From assembly GCA_036495715.1 (NCBI GenBank), contig DASXML010000083.1, positions 1-64,000 of the forward strand: a stretch of 64,000 nucleotides of DNA. The letters are read 5' to 3'. This document shows positions 54,879 through 63,306 of the stretch, in pieces; positions within the stretch are counted from its first letter, which is position 1; each line of letters opens with the position of its first letter. Made by a program: the position numbers and the translations under genes. Origin of the DNA: Scandinavium sp036495715 (GTDB lineage Bacteria; Pseudomonadota; Gammaproteobacteria; Enterobacterales; Enterobacteriaceae). The notes beneath the pieces were generated by a model, which was not told where the DNA came from, searched no databases, and was given only the letters and a program-made list of their open reading frames with translations.

Positions 54879-56117
54879 ATGGCCTCGAATAACGTTAGCC
54901 ACTTAAGCGTTATCGCAGTGGCGGTACTGCTCGCGTTTTCTCTTTCTGCCTGCAGCGGCAGCGGCGGCGGTTCGCATTCAACCGCTAAAAATAATCCAAC
55001 CACCGGCAGCAGCGGATCGGGTTCCGACGACGGCAGCGGTGGAGGCTCAACGGCCAATAACGGCAGCGGAGGCTCTGGCAGTGGAGGAACCGGCACCGGA
55101 AGCGACGGCACAGGGACAGGCAGTGGAGGAACCGGCTCCGGTAGTGGCGGTACGGGGACCGGCGGCGGAGGTACAGGCACTGGCGGTGGTAGTGGTGGTA
55201 CAGGAACGGGTGGCAGCGGTTCTGGCACCTCAACGGCAGCACTGAATAATGTACTCAGCGATACCGGCAAAACGGTCACTGCAGTGGGAACAACCGTCGA
55301 CGGACTGGGCAGCCAGCTTCCAACCGATAACCCAGTGACTTCAACGGTCTCCACGACGGTGAGTGGCGTGGGCGGTGCGGTTTCAACCGTCGGAACCGGC
55401 GTCACAACAGGGATCGGCGATCCAACTAACGCGAACGGCCTTGGCACCACCACCAAAGGCGTAACGACGACCGTCACGTCACTCGGTAACACCGTTTCCA
55501 CCGTCGGCACCGACCTGGCGACCACCACATCCGGAACACCGCTTGGCGGCGTGACCGGGGTGGCGGGCAACGTGGTTAACAGCACCGGGCAACTGGTGAG
55601 CAACACCGGTACCGGCCTGACCAATGTGGTCGATAGCCAGGGCGTGACGAAAGTCACCACCGATGCCACCACGACAGTGGATAAAACCCTCGGCGGCGTG
55701 CAGGGCCTGACGCAGCAAGTGGGCACCACCACCGGACTGGGCACACCGGTTAACGGTTTGCTGACGGATGTCGGCACGACGGTCACCAAAGTGGGCACCG
55801 ACGTTGGCGGTAGCAACGCGGGTCTGAACGGCGTAGGGCAAGTGGTGCAAAATGTGGGTCAAACCGTCACCGACACCGGTGGTCTGGTGAAACCGACGAC
55901 GACATCAGCTAACGGCAGCGGGAATGTCTCCGCGAATGCCACGGTGAATGCCAATAACAACGGACTGGCGGCGACCGTCGACACTACGGTTAACAGCCTG
56001 ACCGCTGGCGTCACCGCCAATGCCGGTACAACGTCCAGTCAGAGCAGCGCCAACACCAATCCGCTCGGCGGGCTGAATACGCTTGTCAGTGGGATCCTGA
56101 AACCAAAACAACAGTAA
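54879..56117 (+). CDS. Gly/Thr-rich repeat lipoprotein, likely partner of the TpsB-type transporter
   Basis: A 412-aa lipoprotein, not present at this place in E. coli K-12. Lipobox LSAC with Cys25, Ser at +2 (outer-membrane sorting). Residues 26-117 are almost only Gly, Ser, Thr and Asp (GSGGTGTG units). Residues 118-360 are a long irregular repeat of V-x-x-(T/V)-(V/L)-G elements (VSTVGTGVTTGIG, VTSLGNTVSTVGTDL, VGTTVTKVGTDVGG). The tail is Asn/Ala/Thr-rich, ending GLNTLVSGILKPKQQ. No Cys after 25. No two-partner secretion (haemagglutination-type) domain is visible. Collagen-like annotation may arise from the Gly content, but strict Gly-X-Y is absent. It shares an operon with the next gene, 87 bp away. 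Confidence 0.85.
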   Translation: MASNNVSHLSVIAVAVLLAFSLSACSGSGGGSHSTAKNNPTTGSSGSGSDDGSGGGSTANNGSGGSGSGGTGTGSDGTGTGSGGTGSGSGGTGTGGGGTGTGGGSGGTGTGGSGSGTSTAALNNVLSDTGKTVTAVGTTVDGLGSQLPTDNPVTSTVSTTVSGVGGAVSTVGTGVTTGIGDPTNANGLGTTTKGVTTTVTSLGNTVSTVGTDLATTTSGTPLGGVTGVAGNVVNSTGQLVSNTGTGLTNVVDSQGVTKVTTDATTTVDKTLGGVQGLTQQVGTTTGLGTPVNGLLTDVGTTVTKVGTDVGGSNAGLNGVGQVVQNVGQTVTDTGGLVKPTTTSANGSGNVSANATVNANNNGLAATVDTTVNSLTAGVTANAGTTSSQSSANTNPLGGLNTLVSGILKPKQQ

Positions 56118-56127
56118 CACATGACCT

Positions 56128-56155
56128 TTTGCGCCCCCGGTAAGGGGGCGCATTT
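56128..56155 (+). terminator. strong hairpin between the lipoprotein and transporter genes
   Basis: Perfect 9-bp stem TGCGCCCCC (56130-56138)/GGGGGCGCA (56144-56152), loop GGTAA, followed only by TTT. Probably a partial terminator or mRNA 3' stabiliser that lowers transporter expression relative to the lipoprotein. Confidence 0.6.
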
Positions 56156-56204
56156 CACAGCAGTGACGACCCGCGCAAACGGGGCTAAGAACAGGGATTG
56201 CACA

Positions 56205-57920
56205 ATGAAAAAGCAACTTTACTCTGCGCTGCCTGGGCTGCTTCTGCTGAGCCTCGCGCGCGCTGACACGCTACCCGCACTCATCGATCCCACTAACCCG
56301 GCGAAAGCCTCACGCGACATTGCGCCACCCGCAACGCCGGCTCCTGAGCCCAAAGTCACGCTGCAAAAACGGGAGCCAAAACTGACGCCGGACACGCCGA
56401 TTCAGGTCAATCACATCCAGTTTATTGGCGGCACACGCTATCCACTGAAAGATCTGTTGCAGCCCTTTCGGCCTTACGCGCAAAAAACAGTGCCGCTGAA
56501 AACGCTGATTGCTCTGGTGAACGACATTACCGCCCGCTACAAAGCCGATGGTTACCCGCTTTCCTACGCATTTTTGCCGGATAACAACTTTCACAACGGC
56601 ACTGTCCGCATCGTGCTGGTTGAGGGTTACGTCGCCCATAGCGACATCAAGAGTAATAACCCCAACGTTGCTATTCGCCTGCAACGGTTAGCCGAAAAAA
56701 TCATGGCGGAGAAACCGCTGACGCAGGATACCTTTGACCGCTACAGCCAGTTAATGACCCGCACGCCCGATGTGCCCGTCGATGCCAGCGCACAGTTGCC
56801 GAAAAATATTTACGGCGCGGCAGCGATGCAAATCACCGGTATGCAGCCGCATATCTGGGATATCTCTTCCACGCTGGACACCCGCAAAGGACAAAACCTG
56901 GCGCTGGTGAACGGTACGCTGAGCAATCTGACCCGCTATGGCGATCAGCTTGGCGTCGCCACGCTTATTCCGCTCGATAAAGACACACGCAAAACGTATC
57001 TCGGTCTGAACTGGCAGCAATTTCTCAATGACGAAGGGCTGACCATGCAGCTCAAGGGCAGCTATTACCGTGAAAATCCGCAGGACTTCACCCCGCTGCT
57101 GTATTTGCCGAATGGCATCGCTATCAACGCGAAACAGAAATCGACGCAGTACAACGGCGGCGTGAATTTTGGCTATCCGCTTATTCTCACCGGCAAAGAG
57201 CAGCTCAATCTCACGGGGGGGATGGATTACACCGATAAACGCGACGATTACGATCTTCAAGCGCGATTGGCCGGGCAAAAATACACGCTGGATTCACAGC
57301 ATCAGCACGTGCGTTATCCGGCGCTGGAGTTTGGCATAAATGGCCTGCGCGCCTTTACGACGACCAGCATCGGCGGCGGTCTGACACTGCGACAGGGCAT
57401 CGACGGTTTAGGTGCAGATGCAGCACCCGCACAAAACACCGATCTCAATTTCACGCTGTGGAAAAGCAACCTGAATGCGGCGTGGATGATGAGCGAGAAG
57501 TGGAAGTTATCGACAGCGTGGGAAGGCGATTGGTCAAACAATGATTTACCGGAGCCTGAACGGGTGAGTTTTGGCGCACAGCATTTCGGGCGCGGCTATC
57601 AGGACAGCGAGGCGAGCGGCGATTATGGCTACGGCGGACAGGTCGAATTGCGCTATTTGCATATGCGAAAAGAGAGCACCTGGCTTGCAACCGTACAACC
57701 GTACGTGCTGGCAGACACCGCGCAAACCTGGTTTAACCAGCCGGGCCTGCGCCATCAGCGCCTGGGGTCTATCGCCACCGGGATCATGGTGGGCGATAAC
57801 CGTCACTACAGCGTCAGCGTCGAAGCGGCAAAACCGGTGGGCGACGTGCCGACCGACAACAACAGCCGCGACTGGCGTTACAGCCTGACGTTAACGTGGA
57901 ATTTCAATAATCTGCATTAA
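56205..57920 (+). CDS. ShlB/FhaC/HecB-type (TpsB) outer-membrane transporter
   Basis: A 571-aa two-partner secretion transporter. Signal peptide 1-20 (LLLLSLARA). A Pro-rich linker (about 30-60), then two POTRA-like regions (about 68-145, IQVNHIQFIGGTRYPL...RIVLVEGYV; and about 150-215), then a 16-strand-type barrel ending SLTLTWNFNN. The barrel has the alternating pattern and the GFRGY-like element appears as FGRGYQDSEASGDYGYGG. TpsB proteins normally secrete a large TpsA substrate; none is nearby, and the only companion is the Gly-rich lipoprotein. ATG 56205 (MKKQLYSAL) chosen for its signal peptide; the frame is open from 56121. Confidence 0.88.
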   Translation: MKKQLYSALPGLLLLSLARADTLPALIDPTNPAKASRDIAPPATPAPEPKVTLQKREPKLTPDTPIQVNHIQFIGGTRYPLKDLLQPFRPYAQKTVPLKTLIALVNDITARYKADGYPLSYAFLPDNNFHNGTVRIVLVEGYVAHSDIKSNNPNVAIRLQRLAEKIMAEKPLTQDTFDRYSQLMTRTPDVPVDASAQLPKNIYGAAAMQITGMQPHIWDISSTLDTRKGQNLALVNGTLSNLTRYGDQLGVATLIPLDKDTRKTYLGLNWQQFLNDEGLTMQLKGSYYRENPQDFTPLLYLPNGIAINAKQKSTQYNGGVNFGYPLILTGKEQLNLTGGMDYTDKRDDYDLQARLAGQKYTLDSQHQHVRYPALEFGINGLRAFTTTSIGGGLTLRQGIDGLGADAAPAQNTDLNFTLWKSNLNAAWMMSEKWKLSTAWEGDWSNNDLPEPERVSFGAQHFGRGYQDSEASGDYGYGGQVELRYLHMRKESTWLATVQPYVLADTAQTWFNQPGLRHQRLGSIATGIMVGDNRHYSVSVEAAKPVGDVPTDNNSRDWRYSLTLTWNFNNLH

Positions 57921-57921
57921 T

Positions 57922-57948
57922 CCGCTCCTCTGCAAAACAGAGGAGCGC
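57922..57948. terminator. hairpin between convergent transporter and chemoreceptor genes
   Basis: GCTCCTCTG (57924-57932)-CAAAA-CAGAGGAGC (57938-57946), perfect 9 bp, without T runs. Confidence 0.55.
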
Positions 57949-57959
57949 AATGCGAAAAG

Positions 57960-59891
57960 TCAGAACGTGGTCCAGTTATCTGGCTCGCTGTCACTTTTTG
58001 CTTTCTGTTTTGCCGGATTCGCTACCTGGCTGGCCGTGTTACGACGCGATTTCGCCATCGGTTCGTCAGAAATACGGAAAACGGAAACCGCCTCTTCCAG
58101 TTTCAGGGCCTGCTCTTCAAGGCTGCTGGCTGCGGAAGACGATTCCACGACCAGCGCGGCGTTCTGCTGCGTGGTGGTGTCCATCTCGGCCATCGCCTGC
58201 GCGATTTGTGAAATGCCACGGCTCTGTTCATCGGTCGCCGACGCAATTTCATTCATGATATCGCGCACCTGCCCAACCGAGCTTTCGATATCCACCATCG
58301 CGCTTCCCGCCTGTTCAACCAGCTTAAAGCCGGTGTCGACAATGCCAACCGACTCCTTGATCAACGTTTCAATCTCTTTCGCCGACTGGGCACTGCGCTG
58401 GGCAAGATTACGCACTTCGCCCGCCACCACCGCAAAGCCTTTGCCCTGTTCTCCCGCTCGTGCCGCTTCCACGGCGGCGTTCAACGCCAGAATGTTGGTC
58501 TGGAAAGCAATACCGTTAATCACCGTGGTAATTTCAGAAATCCGATGCGCGCTGTTTTGCACGGAGCGCATTGTCTCCACCACGGCGCGTGACACTTCGC
58601 AGCCCTGGCTGGCTTTTTCCGCCGCCTCTTCCGAGAGCGTTCGGGCCTGAGTCGCATTTTCCGCGTTCAGTGCCACGGTAGACGTGAGCTCTTCCATGCT
58701 AGCGGCGGTTTCAACCACCGCCGCAGCCTGTTGCTCGGTGCGTGACGAAAGGTCAATATTGCCCCGTGCAATCTCCGTTGAAGAGTGCGTAACGTTGGCA
58801 ACGCCATCGCGGACATCGTGAATGATGTTTTTCAGGTTGCCGTTCATCAGCGCCATCGCCTGCATCAGTTTACCCAGTTCATCCCGACGCTGACTCTCAA
58901 TAGAATGGGTTAAGTCACCGTCGGCAATCCGTTGAGCCAGATTCAGCGTTTCGAGTAAGGGGCGCGTAATCGCACGGGTAATGAAATAAGCGAGCACCAC
59001 CCCGATAAAAATCCCGAGCGCGGCCACAACCTGCATTGACCACTGCACCTGATGCACGATGTGCTCAATCATCCGCTCCTGTTGTTCATGGAGCGCATTG
59101 ATAGAATCTGTCAGTTCATTGGCTCGCGCGAATAATTTATCGGAAACCACGCCCAACTGCGACCAGGCCTGCTGATAGGGTTCAAGCGCGTCAAGATATT
59201 GATTAAATGCCGCCATCGCGGTCACCGTAATGGCACGCTCTTTTTCTGGCAACCAGGACTGCATCGACTGCGCATGACTAATGCCCTCTTGCAGCGTCGC
59301 CCTCACGGTCGCAAGCGCCGCCGGTGTCGGGTTCAGTTTGTAGTCAGTCAGCCTCGAATCAATATCGTTGAACAGAAAGGCTAACCCCGCCGCCTGGAAT
59401 TTTTGATCAATGGACAGGGTATCATCGAGGCCGAGCGCGGCAAGCGTGCGGGAGCTGGCGCAAACAGAAGCCGAATTAAGCCGCTGTTCTTGTTCGCGCT
59501 TTTTTTTCATTGCCAGATTAAACGGCACACGTTCAGCAATGTAACTGCTTACCGCATTCTCCGTACGCAACAGAAGTTCGCTACCGTCCTCAGACCAGCT
59601 GAATTTTTTCAGCTCCTCCAGGACAGCCACCATTTTATCGATGGATTCGGTATTTTTTTTCAGGTACGTCAGATCTCCCGTGTACTGATAGCTGGTGCGG
59701 CTGAGACGGGCATCAAAAAGCTCGTTAATCAACTCAACGTTAATCGATCCTTTAAGGACTTTTTCCTGAATATTTTTTAAGCCTAAAATACTGGTCAGCA
59801 GAATAGCAATCATCATAATGATGATGACCATAAACCCCAGTGTGAGCTTACTGCCGGTTTTGAGATTTAAAAAATAGGTTGAGATTTTCAT
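57960..59891 (-). CDS. methyl-accepting chemotaxis protein
   Basis: A 643-aa chemoreceptor. First membrane helix about 17-38 (GFMVIIIMMIAILLTSILGL), periplasmic helical sensor about 39-300 (with a Cys and KKKREQEQRLNS), second helix about 305-327 (VVAALGIFIGVVLAYFITRAI), HAMP, and the signalling hairpin with the invariant tip around GIAFQTNILALNAAVEAARAGEQGKGFAVVAGEVRNLAQRSA region. Ends in NWTTF, a CheR-binding pentapeptide, so it is probably an abundant, self-adapting receptor. Ligand unknown. ATG 59891 has AGGTGA upstream; the longer frame to 59993 is not preferred. Confidence 0.93.
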   Translation of the reverse strand: MKISTYFLNLKTGSKLTLGFMVIIIMMIAILLTSILGLKNIQEKVLKGSINVELINELFDARLSRTSYQYTGDLTYLKKNTESIDKMVAVLEELKKFSWSEDGSELLLRTENAVSSYIAERVPFNLAMKKKREQEQRLNSASVCASSRTLAALGLDDTLSIDQKFQAAGLAFLFNDIDSRLTDYKLNPTPAALATVRATLQEGISHAQSMQSWLPEKERAITVTAMAAFNQYLDALEPYQQAWSQLGVVSDKLFARANELTDSINALHEQQERMIEHIVHQVQWSMQVVAALGIFIGVVLAYFITRAITRPLLETLNLAQRIADGDLTHSIESQRRDELGKLMQAMALMNGNLKNIIHDVRDGVANVTHSSTEIARGNIDLSSRTEQQAAAVVETAASMEELTSTVALNAENATQARTLSEEAAEKASQGCEVSRAVVETMRSVQNSAHRISEITTVINGIAFQTNILALNAAVEAARAGEQGKGFAVVAGEVRNLAQRSAQSAKEIETLIKESVGIVDTGFKLVEQAGSAMVDIESSVGQVRDIMNEIASATDEQSRGISQIAQAMAEMDTTTQQNAALVVESSSAASSLEEQALKLEEAVSVFRISDEPMAKSRRNTASQVANPAKQKAKSDSEPDNWTTF

Positions 59892-60088
59892 AGAATCACC
59901 TGATTCAGTTTTTTTAAACAGACTCGACCCACAGAGATAATGTGAGTTGCGATGTGCCAATTCCTTGGCTTTTTTCGAAAACCAAAACAACAAAAAAAGA
60001 ATAAAAAAATTCCCCGGATAGGGCCTACCCAGGGAAAAGCGTGCAGGAAGACATCACTCTCCCAACGCAATCTCTCAATTTATTTCAC

Positions 60089-60490
60089 TTAAATCGCCGA
60101 TTCGTTTTCTTTATAGTAAACAGGGCGAATCGTGTCGTCGGTTATACGATAACCGTCGTTTCGGGTATTACTGATAAAATCGACAGGTAAGCCGAGCATT
60201 TCCAGTTTTTTATTCAGGTTATGCAATACCTGCCATAAGCGCTGGGAAGAACAACTTAAATCATTTTCTTCCCACACTTTTCTAATTAATTCGTCTTTAC
60301 TGACCGCCCGATCGCGGGCATGGATCATTAAGTAAAGAAACAGTTCAAGCATGGTTTTATTTAAACCAATGGTCACAAATACAATACTTTTATCAGCATG
60401 TCGTGACGGCAAGCGATACAACCTTTGATTATCAATATCAAAGTGGATCTCTTTCCCAATAAGGAAACCATGTAACTGATAGTCCATCAT
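60089..60490 (-). CDS. soluble winged-helix (CadC/ToxR-type) DNA-binding protein
   Basis: A 133-aa protein that is essentially one OmpR/CadC-type winged-helix domain: FDIDNQRLYRL at the start, LFLYLMIHARDRAVSKDELIRKVWEEN, recognition region SSQRLWQVLHNLNKKL, wing NTRNDGYRI. There is no membrane helix or receiver domain. It may act as a stand-alone regulator or antagonist of the larger regulator encoded divergently. Gene names are not assigned. Confidence 0.78.
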   Translation of the reverse strand: MMDYQLHGFLIGKEIHFDIDNQRLYRLPSRHADKSIVFVTIGLNKTMLELFLYLMIHARDRAVSKDELIRKVWEENDLSCSSQRLWQVLHNLNKKLEMLGLPVDFISNTRNDGYRITDDTIRPVYYKENESAI

Positions 60491-60985
60491 TACAACCTAC
60501 AAGACGTTAAAGGCCATCAAGCACCGGCACATCATCTAAACTATTTCATTACAGTTTGTGCGGTCTAATATAAATCAATCAAAGAGACTTTCAATATCCG
60601 TACGAGCATGAACATTACGCTATCAACAAAAGCGAAAATTCGTATAAAGAGTTAATCAAAATCATACTGACAGCATAAAATTTCATGCCTATTACCCTAA
60701 ACAGGTTAAGAATGTTCTTAAGTTGCGATAAGCTAATAGCTCAACACAAAACAACATATTAACTCTCTATTGCAGGAATTTATTCTGCATGCCTCCGCTG
60801 TGATACGTGCTCGGCACTATACTATTGAGAACCCCGTATCCTGGTGTGGCGTGGGATTTCAACGAGGCTCATCATAGGTGATAGACCTCACAAAAGAGGA
60901 GTGAAGTTAACTGATCTCTCCTGATTCAGAGTCGCATTGTTAAAATTCATCCTCGTAATCTGCACATTCTGGCGCTGTAAAAAAC
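60491..60985. other. 495-bp divergent region between winged-helix genes
   Basis: AT-rich and gene-free, with a perfect palindrome near the middle (see separate entry). It should carry the promoters of both flanking regulators. No operon leader peptide with a ribosome site was recognised. Confidence 0.4.
60706..60721. promoter_or_regulatory. perfect palindrome, RcsAB-box-like
   Basis: TTAAGAATGTTCTTAA, arms TTAAGAA and TTCTTAA around TG. The inner 14 bases differ at one place from TAAGAATATTCTTA, close to the RcsAB consensus. It is 216 bp from the soluble regulator start and 265 bp from the membrane regulator start. Confidence 0.45.
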
Positions 60986-61777
60986 ATGAAAACTGTGTAC
61001 CTTATCAATGAGATAGTTTTATTTAGCCCCGGAAGTTGCAGTCTGATTCATCGGAATAGCTATCCGTCGGGAAAAGTTACGCTGCACGGACCGGCTTCAG
61101 AGTGCCTTCACATTTTGTTGAATCACGCGCAGCAGCCCGTCACCCAAAAGATGCTTTTCGAGCAGGTCTGGGAGCGAAAGGGCGTGGTTGTTTCGACCAA
61201 CACGCTGTACCAAAGCATTGCGTCAATTCGCAAGGGCCTGAAAGCGGTGGGGCTGGAAGAGGATATTATCCGCACGCTGCCGAAACAGGGTTTTCAGTGC
61301 AACGCCACGGTTCAAAGCGGGCAACTGGATGAATTTATTAGCCAGCCCGTGGCACCGATTACGACAGATTTGCCCCCCGTCATAGCACCGACAGCGGCAG
61401 CACCGAATAGCTTTTCGCGGCATAAATTGGGTTATGCGGTCATGCTGAGTGGCCTTATCACGGTCGCAATGATAGGAAGCCTTTTTTATTGGCTAAACCG
61501 GTCCTCGCTGCCGCTTATGCCTGAATATTTTCCTGCAGGCAAAATTGAAAAATGCACGCTGTACTCCTCGTGGTCAGGACAGGAATACAGTCAGGCTGTC
61601 TTCAATGAATTACGCCTACGACATCCCATAGACTGCACACTAAAACATACGGCCTACCTCACCATAAATCGTCTGCAATATGGTTCTACATTGATAATTT
61701 GCCATCAGCCACTTGAACAAGAAGGCGTGATCTGTCGAGCCATCATATTTAAGGATGAAGAAGATGAAAATAAATAA
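60986..61777 (+). CDS. CadC/YqeI-like membrane-anchored transcriptional regulator
   Basis: A 263-aa ToxR-like protein. Cytoplasmic winged helix 1-105 (VTLHGPASECLHILLNHAQQ, MLFEQVWERKGVVVSTNTLYQSIASIRKGL, LPKQGFQCNA), Pro/Ala linker, one membrane helix about 150-170 (YAVMLSGLITVAMIGSLFYWL), and a periplasmic domain of about 90 residues with four Cys (KCTLYSSW, IDCTLKH, IICHQPL, VICRAII), possibly disulphide-bonded. Architecture and neighbour match E. coli yqeI-yqeJ. The signal sensed is unknown. Confidence 0.82.
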   Translation: MKTVYLINEIVLFSPGSCSLIHRNSYPSGKVTLHGPASECLHILLNHAQQPVTQKMLFEQVWERKGVVVSTNTLYQSIASIRKGLKAVGLEEDIIRTLPKQGFQCNATVQSGQLDEFISQPVAPITTDLPPVIAPTAAAPNSFSRHKLGYAVMLSGLITVAMIGSLFYWLNRSSLPLMPEYFPAGKIEKCTLYSSWSGQEYSQAVFNELRLRHPIDCTLKHTAYLTINRLQYGSTLIICHQPLEQEGVICRAIIFKDEEDENK

Positions 61778-62231
61778 GCGCCTTTGGCTTTTCCTCATCC
61801 CGTTCGTCACTGGAATACTGTGTATTGCTTATGCACAATGGGCCACATGGAAAGAAACGCATTTCGCCTGTGATAGCCAACTGACAATGATCGATGCTCT
61901 TGGCAATGACGATATTATTATGCACTTCCGTTTTGACGGTAAAAACGGGCAAATCGAAACCAGAGGGAAATATATGCCGTTAAAAGGGCAGGTGCTCCAA
62001 ACCAGTAATAAAGTTAACTTTACTTTCTGGCGCGAGGGCGATTCATTGGTGATGGTATCAAATGACACGAATCGGCTGCCTAAAACATCGCCTCCTGCGT
62101 TTGCTCACACGCCTGATTTCTTTAGCTCGCGCGAACGTGGGATCCGCCTGCAAGTCATCCGTAAAAATAAGTCAGGCTATCTTTTTCTTTATGACGGTAC
62201 ACCCGCGTTCTATTGTTCAATAACCGGCTGA
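61764..62231 (+). CDS. YqeJ-like single-span membrane protein
   Basis: A 155-aa protein with an N-terminal helix (LWLFLIPFVTGILCIAYAQW) and a periplasmic domain with two Cys (HFACDSQL near 36 and FYCSITG at the end), probably joined. It overlaps the regulator gene by 14 bp and by analogy with ToxS may protect or tune the periplasmic domain of its partner. E. coli YqeJ has similar size and Cys positions as I recall. ATG 61764 has AAGGA eight bases upstream. Confidence 0.72.
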   Translation: MKINKRLWLFLIPFVTGILCIAYAQWATWKETHFACDSQLTMIDALGNDDIIMHFRFDGKNGQIETRGKYMPLKGQVLQTSNKVNFTFWREGDSLVMVSNDTNRLPKTSPPAFAHTPDFFSSRERGIRLQVIRKNKSGYLFLYDGTPAFYCSITG

Positions 62232-62235
62232 ATAG

Positions 62236-63057
62236 TTAGCCAGAGTTAATATGTTCTTTGCAGTAACGTCGCTTCCACGCCGCTGGGGTTAAACCTGTGT
62301 GCTTGCGGAAAATCTGACGAAAATAGCCGGTGTCGCTAAACCCGCATTGGCTGGCAACTTCTTTGAGTGACAGCGAATCGCTGATCAGCAGCTTTTCCGC
62401 CGCCATTACCCGCTGGCGGTGCAGCGCTTCGGTGAGCGTTAAGCGAAACGTACGACGATAGACGCGCCCCAAATAATCCGCGTTGCAATGCAGCTCTTTT
62501 GCCAGTTGGGACGTGGATAGCGGCAGATGATATTGGGTGCGGATAGCCTGCTGCGCCCGATACGCCAGCGCAACGCCGGGGCTGTCGCTGGCGCTCTCCT
62601 GCAAACTCGCCGCGGATAATTGCTGCAAGATCAGCAACAAAATGCACTCCAGCGCGATACTGCGGTGCACATTTTCCTGTTCGCTCAGAAACTGGCGGAA
62701 AAGCGAGATGATGTATTGCGGACTGCTGACGCTCGTGTGCTGAGGAATGCTCATTAGCGTTCGACGCAACGCGGAATGCGTTGCCTCATCCAGCCAGTCA
62801 AAATGCAGCCAGTAAAATTTCAGATCCGCCGGAAATGCGCCCTCGCCCACGTGTTGGAGTCCAGGGCGCAACAGCAAACTTTCACCGGCCTGAACGGTAA
62901 AAAGTCGCCCCTCTTCACGAATACTGAGCGTGCCCTGTTCGACAAAAACCAGCTCCCATGAACTCAGTTTCCGCGCCGGATGGCTGCCCACACCGCGTGA
63001 GATAAACAGTCCGCCGTTCTGTACATGAATCGGAAATGCTATGGATAATTCGAGCAT
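62236..63057 (-). CDS. AraC-family regulator (cupin sensor)
   Basis: A 273-aa regulator with an N-terminal cupin-type arabinose-binding-like domain (WELVFVEQGTLSIREEGRLF, GESLLLRPGLQHVGEG) and C-terminal HTH pair (STSQLAKELHCNADYLGRVYRRTF; LKEVASQCGFSDTGYFRQIFRKHTGLTPAAWKRRY). It is divergent from the sugar transporter gene, so it most likely activates it in response to the transported glycoside. Confidence 0.9.
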   Translation of the reverse strand: MLELSIAFPIHVQNGGLFISRGVGSHPARKLSSWELVFVEQGTLSIREEGRLFTVQAGESLLLRPGLQHVGEGAFPADLKFYWLHFDWLDEATHSALRRTLMSIPQHTSVSSPQYIISLFRQFLSEQENVHRSIALECILLLILQQLSAASLQESASDSPGVALAYRAQQAIRTQYHLPLSTSQLAKELHCNADYLGRVYRRTFRLTLTEALHRQRVMAAEKLLISDSLSLKEVASQCGFSDTGYFRQIFRKHTGLTPAAWKRRYCKEHINSG

Positions 63058-63306
63058 AGATATTCAACATCTCGCTTTATGGGGTAGATAATTCATTCTT
63101 TCTCTTTGATTATTAATCAAAAACAGCACAATCACCGGATCACGATCACACTTTGCGCATGAGGTCGGAATTGTCACCTTTTTATACTTTCCTCTTCCCT
63201 TGTTGGGCTGTGCATTCCAGGCAAAATTAATCAGGTGCTTTACACATCACACAATAAGCCCGCCTTAAAGCGGGTCACGCACTCTGACCTACGTGAGGAG
63301 TTTTCA

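Noticed and set aside
54863..55816. A 317-aa Pro/Val-rich open frame opposite the lipoprotein gene
   Set aside because: It is the antisense shadow of the Gly/Thr-rich repeats; the sense frame has a lipobox, ribosome context and an operon partner.
63120..63170. CRP site between the AraC gene and the GPH transporter
   Set aside because: Only one half (TCACA) is good; the other half matches poorly.
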